A DNA stretch of 50,196 bases from positions 1 through 50,196 of the forward strand of contig NZ_VCKW01000028.1 in NCBI RefSeq assembly GCF_005889715.1, read 5' to 3'. Position 1 is the stretch's first letter; each line of letters opens with the position of its first letter. The notes under the pieces were generated by a model. The model had not been told where the DNA came from. It did not search any database and saw nothing but the letters and a program-made list of their open reading frames with translations. Origin of the DNA: Actinomadura soli (GTDB taxonomy: Bacteria > Actinomycetota > Actinomycetes > Streptosporangiales > Streptosporangiaceae). A program made the translations under genes and the position numbers. This document shows positions 8,302-18,132 of this stretch, in pieces.

Positions 8302-9386
8302 AAAGAACGCTGTCGAACCTGATGGCCGGGGCAATGGCGACCGTCCTGGCGGCCACCGCCTTGTCCGCTTGCGGAAACGCGGGCAAGACCTCGGGCGGCG
8401 CGGACGGCACCCTGACGCTCGCCACCCCCGCGCCCAATTCCCTGTTCACCTTCAACGCGGTCATCGCCGACAAGCTCGGATTCTTCAAGGCCGAGGGCAT
8501 CACGGTGAAGCTCGCCCCGGTGAACGACAACATCCCGATCGCCGGGCTCGTGGAGAACAGCAAGGCGGACGTCGGTCTCGTCGCCGCCACCGACGCGATA
8601 TCCGCGGCCCTCAAAGCGGACGGCCTGCGCCTGGCATACGACGAGCGCACCGGCGGGAACGGGTTCCTCATCGGCCTCGTCGTCCCCGAGAAGAGCCCCA
8701 TCAAGAAGGTCGCCGACCTCAAGGGAAAGAACGTCGGGCTCGCCTCCCCCGACCAGGACCGCGCCTATCTCACCGCCGCGCTGAAAAAGGCCGGGATGAG
8801 CATCGACGACGTCACGACGACGATGGTCGGGCCGGGCAGCCCCTCGGTCGCGCAGACGCTGGAGTCCGGGCGCATCGCGGCCTACGCCGGGACGCTCACC
8901 GACTTCTTCGCCTTCGACGAGGCCGGGCTGCCGGTCAGGGACATCACCCCCGAGGGCCTCGAAGGCATCCCCGTCGGCGGCTACATCGTGCGCGCCGAGA
9001 CGCTGAAGAAGAGCGACGTGCTGGTCAGGTTCTTCCGGGCCCTTGCCAGGGGGACGTATGCCGGCCTAGAACGTCCCAAGGTCGCGGAGGCGGCCACGCG
9101 CCAGGTCGCCCCCGAGCAGTGGAGCGACCCCGACCAGGCCCGGGGACTGCTCGACGCCCTGTCCAAGACCCTCGTCCCCTTCGACAAGCAGAACTTCGGA
9201 GAGATCAAACCGGACCGCTGGGGCAACGCCCAGAGCCTCCTCCGCGAAGCCGGTGTGATCGACGGCTCCGTCGACCTCAAGCAGTTCCTCGTCACCGACA
9301 TCCTCCAGAAGGTCAACGGATTCGATCGCAAGGCGACCCTGTCCACGGCCGACACCTGGCTGACCAGAAACGGGAGCACCACATGA
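8298..9386 (+). CDS. ABC transporter substrate-binding lipoprotein (NMT1/THI5-like)
   Basis: A 362-aa extracellular solute-binding protein. The N-terminus is a lipoprotein signal (MKRTLSNLMAGAMATVLAAT) with lipobox LSAC and Cys25 as the lipidated residue. The mature part has the NMT1/SsuA-type two-lobe fold signatures: KLGFFKAEGITVKL, ADVGLVAATDAI and VADLKGKNVGL. GGAGGAGAAGG precedes the ATG, which overlaps the permease stop (ATGA). Family ligands include sulfonates, pyrimidines and small aromatic acids, so the ligand is not defined by sequence. Here it likely captures the substrate of the operon's amidases and CoA ligase. Confidence 0.92.
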   Translation: MKRTLSNLMAGAMATVLAATALSACGNAGKTSGGADGTLTLATPAPNSLFTFNAVIADKLGFFKAEGITVKLAPVNDNIPIAGLVENSKADVGLVAATDAISAALKADGLRLAYDERTGGNGFLIGLVVPEKSPIKKVADLKGKNVGLASPDQDRAYLTAALKKAGMSIDDVTTTMVGPGSPSVAQTLESGRIAAYAGTLTDFFAFDEAGLPVRDITPEGLEGIPVGGYIVRAETLKKSDVLVRFFRALARGTYAGLERPKVAEAATRQVAPEQWSDPDQARGLLDALSKTLVPFDKQNFGEIKPDRWGNAQSLLREAGVIDGSVDLKQFLVTDILQKVNGFDRKATLSTADTWLTRNGSTT

Positions 9387-10021
9387 CGAACATCGCCATC
9401 CTCGGGTCCGGACGCGTCGGCGGCACCCTCGCCGCCAAGCTCGCGGAAGCGGGCCACAAGGTCGCCATCGGCAGCCGCGACGCCGCCGGAGTCTCGTCCA
9501 AATGGGCCGGTAAGCCGGTGACGGTCACCGGCATCGCCGACGCGATCGGGGCCGCCGAGGTCGTCGTCAACGCGACGCCCGGCGACACCTCCGTGGAACG
9601 GCTCGGCGCCCTGCGCGACGCCCTGGCCGGGAAGATCCTCGTCGACGTCGCCAACGCCACGGTGCGCCGCCCCGACGGGATGCCGGGCGGCCTGGTCTAC
9701 CCCGGCGGCAGCCTGGCGGAGCATCTCCAGGAGGCGCTGCCCGGCACGAAGGTCGTCAAGACGCTCAACACCATGCTGTTCACCGTCATGGTCGACCCGC
9801 ACAGCCTCAAGGTGCCGCCGACCGCGTTCCTGTCCGGCAACGACGCCGGCGCGAAGGCGACCGTCGCGGCGCTGCTGGGCGACCTCGGCTGGCCCGCCGA
9901 CTGGATCGAGGACCTCGGGGACGTCGGCACCGCGCGCGGCCCGGAGACGATCATGCTGATCGTCCCGTCGATCCTGCGCAACCACGGCATGGTCCCGTTC
10001 GCCCTGAATGTCGCTCGCTAG
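9383..10021 (+). CDS. NADPH-dependent F420 reductase-like / NAD(P)-binding protein
   Basis: A 212-aa single Rossmann-fold protein beginning MTNIAILGSGRVGGTLAAKL, with the GxGxxG dinucleotide motif at about residues 8-13 and an SRD motif after strand 2 that suggests NADP preference. It belongs to the F420_oxidored/NADP oxidoreductase-coenzyme F420-dependent family. The family includes true F420H2:NADP oxidoreductases and many uncharacterised dehydrogenases. Its ATG overlaps the binding-protein stop (ATGA), so it is firmly part of the operon. It may supply or consume NADPH for the pathway's reductases. That role is inferred. Confidence 0.85.
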   Translation: MTNIAILGSGRVGGTLAAKLAEAGHKVAIGSRDAAGVSSKWAGKPVTVTGIADAIGAAEVVVNATPGDTSVERLGALRDALAGKILVDVANATVRRPDGMPGGLVYPGGSLAEHLQEALPGTKVVKTLNTMLFTVMVDPHSLKVPPTAFLSGNDAGAKATVAALLGDLGWPADWIEDLGDVGTARGPETIMLIVPSILRNHGMVPFALNVAR

Positions 10022-10035
10022 GGCAGGGTGTCCCC

Positions 10036-11445
10036 ATGGCTGAAGACCTGCACTGGCTGTCCGCCGTCGAGGCCGTCCGGCGGCTCCGCGACGGGGAGCT
10101 GAAGCTCGCCGAGTACGCCGAGGCGCTGATCGAGCGGACCGGGCGGCTGGCCCGCCTGAACTCCTACATCTCGCACGAACCCGACCTCATCCGGCAGTCG
10201 CTCAAGAACGCTCCAGAGCGTCCGGGCCCCCTCCACGGGCTGCCGTTCGCGCTCAAGGACATCATCGACACCGCCGACCTCCCCACGACGGCGAGCACCC
10301 CGGCCCTGCGCGACTCGCGCCCGCGCCGCAACGCCCCGATCGCGCAGGCGCTGCTGGACGCCGGAGGCACGCTGATGGGCAAGCAGGCCCTGGGCGAGCT
10401 GTCCTTCGGGATGACGGGCAACAACCCGGTGTTCGGGACCGTCCGCAACCCCTACCGCGAGGACCACATCCCCGGCGGAAGCAGCGGCGGCACCGCCGTG
10501 GGCGTCGCCGCCGGGCTGGTCCCCGCCGGGATCGGCGCCGACACCGGCGGCTCCTGCCGCATCCCGGCCGCGCTGTGCGGCTGCGTCGGGTTCCGGCCGA
10601 CGCACGGACGCTACGACGGGCGCGGCGTCGTGCCGATCTCGTCCACCCGCGACACGACCGGGCCCCTCGCCCGCTCCGTCGCGGACGTCCGGCTCGTCGA
10701 CGCCGTCTGCGCCCCTGCGGGCACGGACCCCGGCGCGTCGGCCGACCTGGCGGGCCTGCGGCTCGGCGTGCCCCGCGGGTTCTTCTACGACGATCTCGAC
10801 CCGGACGTCGCCGCCGCGACCGAGCGCGCGTTGTCCGCGCTCGCCGAACGCGGCGCCGTGCTCGTCGAGCGGGACATCACCGACCTGGCGCGGCTCAACG
10901 AACCCGCCAGCTTCACCGTCGTCCTGTACGAGGTGGGCCGGGAACTGTCGGCCTACCTCTACCAGCACGCCTCGCCCCTGACACTGCGCGAACTGGTGAG
11001 CCAGGTCGCGACCCCCCAGGTGCGGGCGACGCTCGAATCCATCCTGGACGAAGACCAGATTCCGGGCGCCGACTACCGCGCTGCCCTCTCCGTCCACCGC
11101 CCGGCCCTCCGCGCCGCCTTCGCGGCCTACTTCGCCGACAACGACGTCAGCGCCTACGTCGTCCCCACGACCCCGTTGCCCGCCCGGCCGCACCTGCCCT
11201 CCGGAGAGGACGTCACGGTCGAGTTGAACGGGGCCACCGTCGACACCTTCCTCACCTACATCCGCAACACGGACGCGTCGAGCACCGCGGGCCTGCCCTG
11301 CCTGTCGATCCCTTCGGGGCTGTCCCGCGACGGCCTCCCGATCGGCCTCGAACTCGTCGGCCCCGACTCGTCCGACGCCCGGCTCCTGGCCATCGGCGAA
11401 GCGGTCGAACGCACGCTGCCGCCCCTGCCGCGCCCTTCCCTGTGA
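10036..11445 (+). CDS. Amidase, indoleacetamide/mandelamide hydrolase type
   Basis: A 469-aa amidase-signature enzyme, different in sequence from the one at 1956-3416. The catalytic residues are Lys74 (FALKDI), cis-Ser149 (PGGSSGG) and Ser173 (DTGGSCRIP). Stretches such as ELSFGMTGNNPVFGT, GFRPTHGRY and GVVPISSTRDT match what I know of indoleacetamide hydrolase and mandelamide amidase. This supports an arylacetamide-type substrate feeding the PaaK-type ligase. It lies 14 bp after the reductase gene and 23 bp before the crotonase gene. Having two distinct amidases in one operon suggests either two amide bonds in the substrate or sequential intermediates. Confidence 0.92.
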   Translation: MAEDLHWLSAVEAVRRLRDGELKLAEYAEALIERTGRLARLNSYISHEPDLIRQSLKNAPERPGPLHGLPFALKDIIDTADLPTTASTPALRDSRPRRNAPIAQALLDAGGTLMGKQALGELSFGMTGNNPVFGTVRNPYREDHIPGGSSGGTAVGVAAGLVPAGIGADTGGSCRIPAALCGCVGFRPTHGRYDGRGVVPISSTRDTTGPLARSVADVRLVDAVCAPAGTDPGASADLAGLRLGVPRGFFYDDLDPDVAAATERALSALAERGAVLVERDITDLARLNEPASFTVVLYEVGRELSAYLYQHASPLTLRELVSQVATPQVRATLESILDEDQIPGADYRAALSVHRPALRAAFAAYFADNDVSAYVVPTTPLPARPHLPSGEDVTVELNGATVDTFLTYIRNTDASSTAGLPCLSIPSGLSRDGLPIGLELVGPDSSDARLLAIGEAVERTLPPLPRPSL

Positions 11446-11468
11446 CACCCCAGGAGTTGAACCCGACG

Positions 11469-12305
11469 ATGAACGCGAACAAGCCGGTGCACGACGACAA
11501 GACGGTGCACGACAACAAGCCGGTGCACCGCGACAAGACGGTGCACTACGAGCGGCGCGGCCGGCTGGCGCTGATCCGGCTGGACCGGACGGGGACGTCC
11601 AACGCCATCGATCCCCCCACCCTTGAGGCGCTCGGCGCCGCCTACCACCGGGCCGACAACGACGACGCCGTCGCCGTCGTCCTGCACGCGGAAGGGCCCG
11701 ACTTCTCCGTTGGGCTCGACCCTAAGAGCTTCCTGCCCACCCTCCAGGCCCGCACGTACAGCGCGGACGGCCCCGGCCGGATCAACCCCTTCGGGACGTC
11801 CACCCGCCTGTCGAAACCGCTGGTCGTGGCCGTCCAGGGAACGGTCGGGGCCATGGCGCACGAACTCATGCTCGCCGCGGACGTCCGCGTCGCCGCGGAC
11901 GGCACCCGCTTCAGCCAGGGCGAGGTCAGCCGGGGCACCACCCCGGCGGGCGGCGGCGCGCTCCGGATGGCGGCGGAGGCGGGATGGGGCAACGCCATGC
12001 GCTGGCTCCTCACCGGCGAGAGCTGGGGCACCGACGAGGCCGTCCGGCTGGGGCTCGTCCAGGAGGTCGTCCCGCTCGGCGATCAGCTGCCCCGCGCCAT
12101 CGAGATCGCCGAGAAGATCGCCGCCAACCCGCCGCTCGCGGTCCGCGCGACGCTCGAACTCGGCCGCCGCGCCCGCGAGGCGCACGCCCAGCAGGTCTAC
12201 GCCGACCTGATCCCGACGCTCTACCGGCTGCTGGACACCGCCGACTTCGCCGAACGCCTGGCCGCCCTCAAGGAAGGCCGGGACCCGGTCTACACCGGCC
12301 GGTAG
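11469..12305 (+). CDS. Enoyl-CoA hydratase/isomerase (crotonase) with an N-terminal KxVH repeat tail
   Basis: A 278-aa crotonase-superfamily enzyme acting on acyl-CoA. The oxyanion-hole regions are DFSVGLDPKSF and GTVGAMAHELMLAADVRVAA. The two acidic residues expected for hydratase chemistry can be placed at HEL and in FSQGEVSRG. It is the natural partner of the upstream aryl-CoA ligase. I chose the ATG at 11469, with AGGAG 12 nt upstream. A GTG overlapping the amidase stop at 11442 would add nine residues. Before the domain, residues about 5-28 are four copies of a six-residue K-x-V-H-x-x unit coded by four 18-bp repeats. That tail is not part of the crotonase fold and its role is unknown. 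Confidence 0.9.
   Translation: MNANKPVHDDKTVHDNKPVHRDKTVHYERRGRLALIRLDRTGTSNAIDPPTLEALGAAYHRADNDDAVAVVLHAEGPDFSVGLDPKSFLPTLQARTYSADGPGRINPFGTSTRLSKPLVVAVQGTVGAMAHELMLAADVRVAADGTRFSQGEVSRGTTPAGGGALRMAAEAGWGNAMRWLLTGESWGTDEAVRLGLVQEVVPLGDQLPRAIEIAEKIAANPPLAVRATLELGRRAREAHAQQVYADLIPTLYRLLDTADFAERLAALKEGRDPVYTGR
11481..11552 (+). repeat. Four 18-bp tandem repeats in the crotonase N-terminus
   Basis: Units are at 11481-11498, 11499-11516, 11517-11534 and 11535-11552. Each starts aag(c/a)cggtgcac and alternates KPVH and KTVH. The A/B/A/B alternation suggests that a 36-bp unit was duplicated. The frame is kept. Confidence 0.93.
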
Positions 12306-12307
12306 GC

Positions 12308-12335
12308 GGGCCCGTGGAGGAGGGCCCGTGGAGGG
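12308..12335 (+). repeat. 14-bp direct duplication between the crotonase and second reductase genes
   Basis: gggcccgtggagga (12308-12321) is followed by gggcccgtggaggg (12322-12335). The unit length is not a multiple of three, unlike the duplications inside genes in this window. Confidence 0.85.
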
Positions 12336-12347
12336 GGCGCGGCTGCT

Positions 12348-12357
12348 GTATCGTGAA
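12348..12357 (+). promoter_or_regulatory. GTATCGTGAA element upstream of aldo/keto reductase 2
   Basis: GTATCGTGAA lies 21 bp before the reductase ATG and is immediately part of the small dyad ATCGT-GA-ACGAT. The identical 10-mer occurs upstream of the convergent LysR gene (14134-14143, minus strand). It may be a binding site of that LysR protein or part of a promoter. Confidence 0.4.
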
Positions 12358-12366
12358 CGATCTTGA

Positions 12367-14108
<1,742 letters not shown>

Positions 14109-14133
14109 GACGCCCCCGATCGTTAATTCCAGC

Positions 14134-14143
14134 TTCACGATAC
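14134..14143 (-). promoter_or_regulatory. GTATCGTGAA element upstream of the second LysR gene
   Basis: This is the same 10-mer as at 12348-12357, read on the minus strand. It starts the spaced inverted pair ATCGT ... ACGAT that ends near 14117. It lies between the divergent LysR and SnoaL-like genes. Confidence 0.4.
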
Positions 14144-14229
14144 TTGCCCGGCCGCGCCTTGATCGGCCGCTCTCCCCCGCGCAGGGTGGAACCGCTGGAA
14201 ACACCTACTGACCTGCATGGGAGCACGCG

Positions 14230-14739
14230 ATGTACGGCATCGATGAGCACGCTGTGTCCGCTCGGGCGGACGACGGCGACGCGGTCGTCCGGGAGCTGCG
14301 GGACCGCGTGGAGATCCTGGACGCGCTCCACCGCTTCGCCCTCGGCCAGGACCTGAAGGACGCGGCCCTGTTCGCCTCGGCCTTCGCCGCCGACGCCGAA
14401 CTGGACTTCCGTCCCGCCGCGTCCAGGTGGGGCGGGCGTCCCCCGGTCATGGCCGGACGGGACACGATCGTCACCACCATCCTGGCCTCGTTCACCGGGC
14501 GGATCGACACCACCCACCAGGTCACCAACGCGCGCATCGCCATCGACGGCGACACGGCGCGGCTGACCGCGCTGGTCGAGGCGCAGCATCTGCTCACCGC
14601 CGACCACGGCACGTTCGCCCTGCTGAAGAACCCCTATGACGTCGAACTCGTCCGCGATGGCGAGCGGTGGCTGATCCGCCGGATGCGCATAGCCAACACC
14701 TGGTACACCGGCGACCCCGCGACGATCTTCGGCGCCTGA
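14230..14739 (+). CDS. SnoaL-like (NTF2-fold) protein
   Basis: A 169-aa protein of the SnoaL_4/NTF2-like superfamily: an N-terminal helix (LRDRVEILDALHRFALGQD), an acidic DAELDF strand and the closing ERWLIRRMRIANTWYTGDP. The fold serves small-molecule cyclases, dehydratases and dioxygenase beta subunits, and many members have no known substrate. GGGAG precedes the ATG. It is transcribed away from the second LysR gene and is followed by a strong hairpin, so it is probably a single-gene unit controlled by that LysR. Confidence 0.85.
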   Translation: MYGIDEHAVSARADDGDAVVRELRDRVEILDALHRFALGQDLKDAALFASAFAADAELDFRPAASRWGGRPPVMAGRDTIVTTILASFTGRIDTTHQVTNARIAIDGDTARLTALVEAQHLLTADHGTFALLKNPYDVELVRDGERWLIRRMRIANTWYTGDPATIFGA

Positions 14740-14780
14740 GGGGGCGGACGCGGCGGTCCGGAGGCGGCGGCGCTGTGCCA

Positions 14781-14808
14781 CCGGCCGGGACGGGGCGGTC
14801 CCGGCCGG
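14781..14808. terminator. Bidirectional hairpin between the SnoaL-like gene and the SARP gene
   Basis: There are perfect 11-bp arms, CCGGCCGGGAC (14781-14791) and GTCCCGGCCGG (14798-14808), around a 6-nt loop. It lies in the 250-bp gap between convergent genes and has no T-run, as is common in very GC-rich genomes. Nothing else is evident in the 14740-14989 gap. Confidence 0.65.
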
Positions 14809-14989
14809 TATGGCCGGATCTCTATGGATCACGAGCCCCCGCCGGTCAACTGCGCCCCCGCGTCAGTTGGCCCCACGGCGAGTTATCGGTATCGCGCACG
14901 GCGCCACGTTGCCGTGCTGTCCTCGACGCTACCGAGACGGGCCTTACCGATCGCTAACCGGACGGTCACCGGGGAGGCCGGCGAACCGT

Positions 14990-17900
14990 TCAACCGATCA
15001 TGTCCTCGGACGCGAGGCGCTCTTCGACGGAGGAATGCCCGGCGTCGTCGTCGATCCGGTCGAACAGCTCGCGCGCCTCCGTCCAGCTGGCCCGGGCGGC
15101 GTCGTGGTCGCAGGCGGCGGCCTGCGCGTCGCCGAGAGTGCGCAGGGCACGCGCCAGGAACGGGATCCAGCCGCGGGTGCGCCAGACCTGCACCGAGCGT
15201 TCGAGGCAGGCGACGGCCTCCGGCACGTCGCCCTCGGCGAGGTTCAGCTCACCGAGGACGCCCAGCGCGTCGGCGAGATGGTGGCGGAAGTTACCCGTCC
15301 GGCTGTAGGTGAGCGCCAGGTCGAGCGTCGACCGCGCCCGGCCGTCCCCGGTCGCGACGAACAGCTTGGCGAGGTAGAGCAGCGAGAACGTCTCCAGGTA
15401 GCGGTCTCCGAGGTTGCGCGCCATCATGATCGACTCGTCCAGCAGCTGCCGGCCGCCCGCGATGTCGCCGGAGAGGGCGCGGCCGGCGCCGAGGAACTGC
15501 ACGATCGTCGCGGTGACCCGGGGATTGCCCAGCCCTTCCGCGACCACACGCGCCTCCTCCAGGCATTCGACCGCGGCGTGCGGGTCGCCCTCGCCGTGCG
15601 CGATGGCCATGACGTGCAGCGCCCGCGCCCGTCCGCCGTCGTATCCGGCCTCGCGCGAGATGCGCAGCGCGCGGTCCGCCAGGGCGAGCGCCTCGGAGCC
15701 GTCGCCCCGCGCGACCGCGGCCCAGACCATCGCGACCAGCGCGTCCGCGATCCCGGCCGGGTCGTCCAGCTCGGTGAACAGGTCCAGGAGCCGGACGGCG
15801 AGGTTGTGCATGCGGGTCATGGCCGTCCCGGACCCGGAGGGCGACGTCCAGGTGGTGACTTCGAGGAGCCCGCGCAGGATCACGGCCTCGCCGCGCTTGT
15901 CGCCCGTCTCCCGGCACAGCGCCAGCGCGCGGTCGTGCATCCGGCGCCAGTCGTCGGACAGGCTCCGGACGTCGCAGTACTTCTCCATGCACGCCGCGAG
16001 GTCCCAGGCGAAGTCGGTCCAGCGCAGCTCGCAGGCGTGCCCGACCTCCGCCACGAGCGCCGCCCGCTCGGAGTTGAACCACTGCATCGGGTCGGCCAGC
16101 AGCCGCGTCGTGACGGACGCCGGCGGCGACCACCGCGGAGCGGGCCCGTGCATCGCGGCGTAGCACGGCCCCGGGACGTGCTCCGCGGCCTCTTCGGCCA
16201 GCGACAGCCAGCCCCCGAGGGCGCGCCGCAGCGCCGCCTCGCGCTCCGGCTCCGGGTCGTCGCGTTCGGCGAGCTCGCGCGCGTACAGCCGGAGCAGGTC
16301 GTGCAGCCGGTACCTGAGCTGGCCCGTCTCGTCCACGCCGGTGATGCCGACCAGGTGCGCGTCGATCAGCGTCTCCAGGTGCCGCTGCACCTCGGGGATG
16401 GGACGGTCCAGCAGCGCGGCGACCGTCCAGCAGGCGAAGTCGGGGGCGTGCAGCAGCCCGATCAGCCGGAACACGCGCCGGGTGGCCGCGGGCAGCAGCC
16501 GGTAGCTCAGCTCGAACCCGGCCCGCACCTCCAGGTCGCCGGCCACGAGCTCGTCGAGGCGGCGGCGCTCCTCCCGCAGGAGGCCCGCGAGATGCGACAG
16601 CTCCCAGTGGCCGCGGCCGAGCAGCCGGGCCGCCGCGATGCGCACCGCCAGCGGGACGTGGCCGCACAGCCCGGCGATCTCCACCGCGGCGTCCGGCTCG
16701 GCCGCGACGCGCTGCTCCCCGATGATGGTCGCGATCAGCTGGACGGCCTGCGCGGACGTCAGCACGTCCAGGTTGAGGAGCTTCGCCCCCTCCAGGCCGA
16801 GGAGGGCGTTGCGGCTGGTGATGAGCACGGCCGCCGTCGCCGTGCCGGGCAGCAGCGGCCGCACCTGGGGCTCCCCGGCGGCGTTGTCGAGCACGACGAG
16901 GATCTTGCTCCCGGCGAGACGGCTCCGGTACAGCGCCACGCGCTCGTCCAGGGACGGCGGGATCCCCGCGCCGGACATGCCGAGCGTGCGCAGGAACCGG
17001 CCGAGCACCTCCGCGGGGTCGGCGGGGTCCGTCGAATCGCCGCGCAGGTTCGCGTACAGCTGGCCGCCGGGGAAGAAGTTCGCGATCTGGTGCGCGACGT
17101 GGACGGCCACCGTGGTCTTGCCCACGCCCCCCATTCCGGCGACGGTGGCGACGGCCACGGTCCGGTTGCGTGGCGTCCCGCCGCCGCCGATGAGGGTCTC
17201 GGCGAGGTCCACCACCTCGGCGCTGCGGCCCGTGAAGTCGGGGATGTCGGGCGGAAGCTGGGCGGGCGGCGGCTGCGGCGGCTCCGGCGCCGCGTCCTGG
17301 TCGCCGAGCGTGCGGTTGGCGGACAGGACGCGCATGTGCGCGCGCTGTACCTCCTCGCTCGGCTCGACGCCGAGCTCCTCGGCGAGGTGCTCGCTGAGCC
17401 GCCGGTACGTCTGCAGGGCCTCCGCCGACCGCCCGCTCGCCATCAGCAGGTCGATGAGGACGGCGTGCAGCGGCTCGTCGAACGGGAGTTCCGCGGTCAG
17501 CGCGCTGACGGCCGCGACCGCGCCCTCGGAGCCGCCCACGTCCAGGGCGGTGGCGGCGAAGCCCAGGGCGGCGCCCCGGATCTCCTCCTCCAGGCCGTGG
17601 ACGAGCGGGTCCGTCCGGTGGATGCGCGACAGGCCGGCCAGCAGCGGCCCCTTGCGCTCCGCGAAGGCGGACGAGAACGCCCGGTACACGCGCTCCGGCT
17701 CCGTCGCCGAGCGGGCCTCGGCGGCGAGCGCCAGGAACCGGCCGAGGTCCGTCCGGTCCGCGGCGCAGTCCAGCAGGTAGCCGTCCTGGTAATCGATCTT
17801 GATGCGGCCGGGATCGCCGGGGCTGCCGGTGTCGAGGCCGGTCAGCCACTTGCGCAGGCGCGACACGCCCACGTGGACCGACTCGCGGCTCGTCTCGCCG

Positions 17901-18079
17901 GCGCGGTCGGTCCACACCAGTTCGGCGAGCCGGCCGGTCGGCAGCGGCTCGCCCCGCGCCAGGAGCAGGACGCCCAGCAGCCCCTGGAGGACCGGAGAGC
18001 GGGGCGGCGCGACCGCGACCCCGTCCACGCTGACCGCCAACGGACCGAGGACCCTGAAACACACGCCTTCTGCTGCCAT
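14990..18079 (-). CDS. AfsR/SARP-type regulator: OmpR-like HTH, BTAD, NB-ARC and TPR
   Basis: A 1029-aa multidomain regulator. Residues about 8-98 are an OmpR-like winged helix (FRVLGPLAVSVDG ... HVGVSRLRKWL). Residues about 105-255 form the bacterial transcriptional activation domain. An NB-ARC ATPase follows, with P-loop AGMGGVGKTT at about 314-323 and the ILVVLDNAAG Walker B region. The last 400 residues are helical TPR-like repeats. This is the AfsR/DnrI/RedD layout, which usually activates secondary-metabolite or stress genes. The ATG at 18079 (GTCGAAGGC upstream) is preferred over a GTG at 18103 with a poor ribosome site. The MFS gene is 53 bp upstream on the same strand. No biosynthetic cluster is visible nearby, so its target is unknown. 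Confidence 0.92.
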   Translation of the reverse strand: MAAEGVCFRVLGPLAVSVDGVAVAPPRSPVLQGLLGVLLLARGEPLPTGRLAELVWTDRAGETSRESVHVGVSRLRKWLTGLDTGSPGDPGRIKIDYQDGYLLDCAADRTDLGRFLALAAEARSATEPERVYRAFSSAFAERKGPLLAGLSRIHRTDPLVHGLEEEIRGAALGFAATALDVGGSEGAVAAVSALTAELPFDEPLHAVLIDLLMASGRSAEALQTYRRLSEHLAEELGVEPSEEVQRAHMRVLSANRTLGDQDAAPEPPQPPPAQLPPDIPDFTGRSAEVVDLAETLIGGGGTPRNRTVAVATVAGMGGVGKTTVAVHVAHQIANFFPGGQLYANLRGDSTDPADPAEVLGRFLRTLGMSGAGIPPSLDERVALYRSRLAGSKILVVLDNAAGEPQVRPLLPGTATAAVLITSRNALLGLEGAKLLNLDVLTSAQAVQLIATIIGEQRVAAEPDAAVEIAGLCGHVPLAVRIAAARLLGRGHWELSHLAGLLREERRRLDELVAGDLEVRAGFELSYRLLPAATRRVFRLIGLLHAPDFACWTVAALLDRPIPEVQRHLETLIDAHLVGITGVDETGQLRYRLHDLLRLYARELAERDDPEPEREAALRRALGGWLSLAEEAAEHVPGPCYAAMHGPAPRWSPPASVTTRLLADPMQWFNSERAALVAEVGHACELRWTDFAWDLAACMEKYCDVRSLSDDWRRMHDRALALCRETGDKRGEAVILRGLLEVTTWTSPSGSGTAMTRMHNLAVRLLDLFTELDDPAGIADALVAMVWAAVARGDGSEALALADRALRISREAGYDGGRARALHVMAIAHGEGDPHAAVECLEEARVVAEGLGNPRVTATIVQFLGAGRALSGDIAGGRQLLDESIMMARNLGDRYLETFSLLYLAKLFVATGDGRARSTLDLALTYSRTGNFRHHLADALGVLGELNLAEGDVPEAVACLERSVQVWRTRGWIPFLARALRTLGDAQAAACDHDAARASWTEARELFDRIDDDAGHSSVEERLASEDMIG

Positions 18080-18132
18080 GCCTTCGACACCCCCGTCGAA
18101 CACAACTCAGAAGTAAATCATGACGGCCTTTT

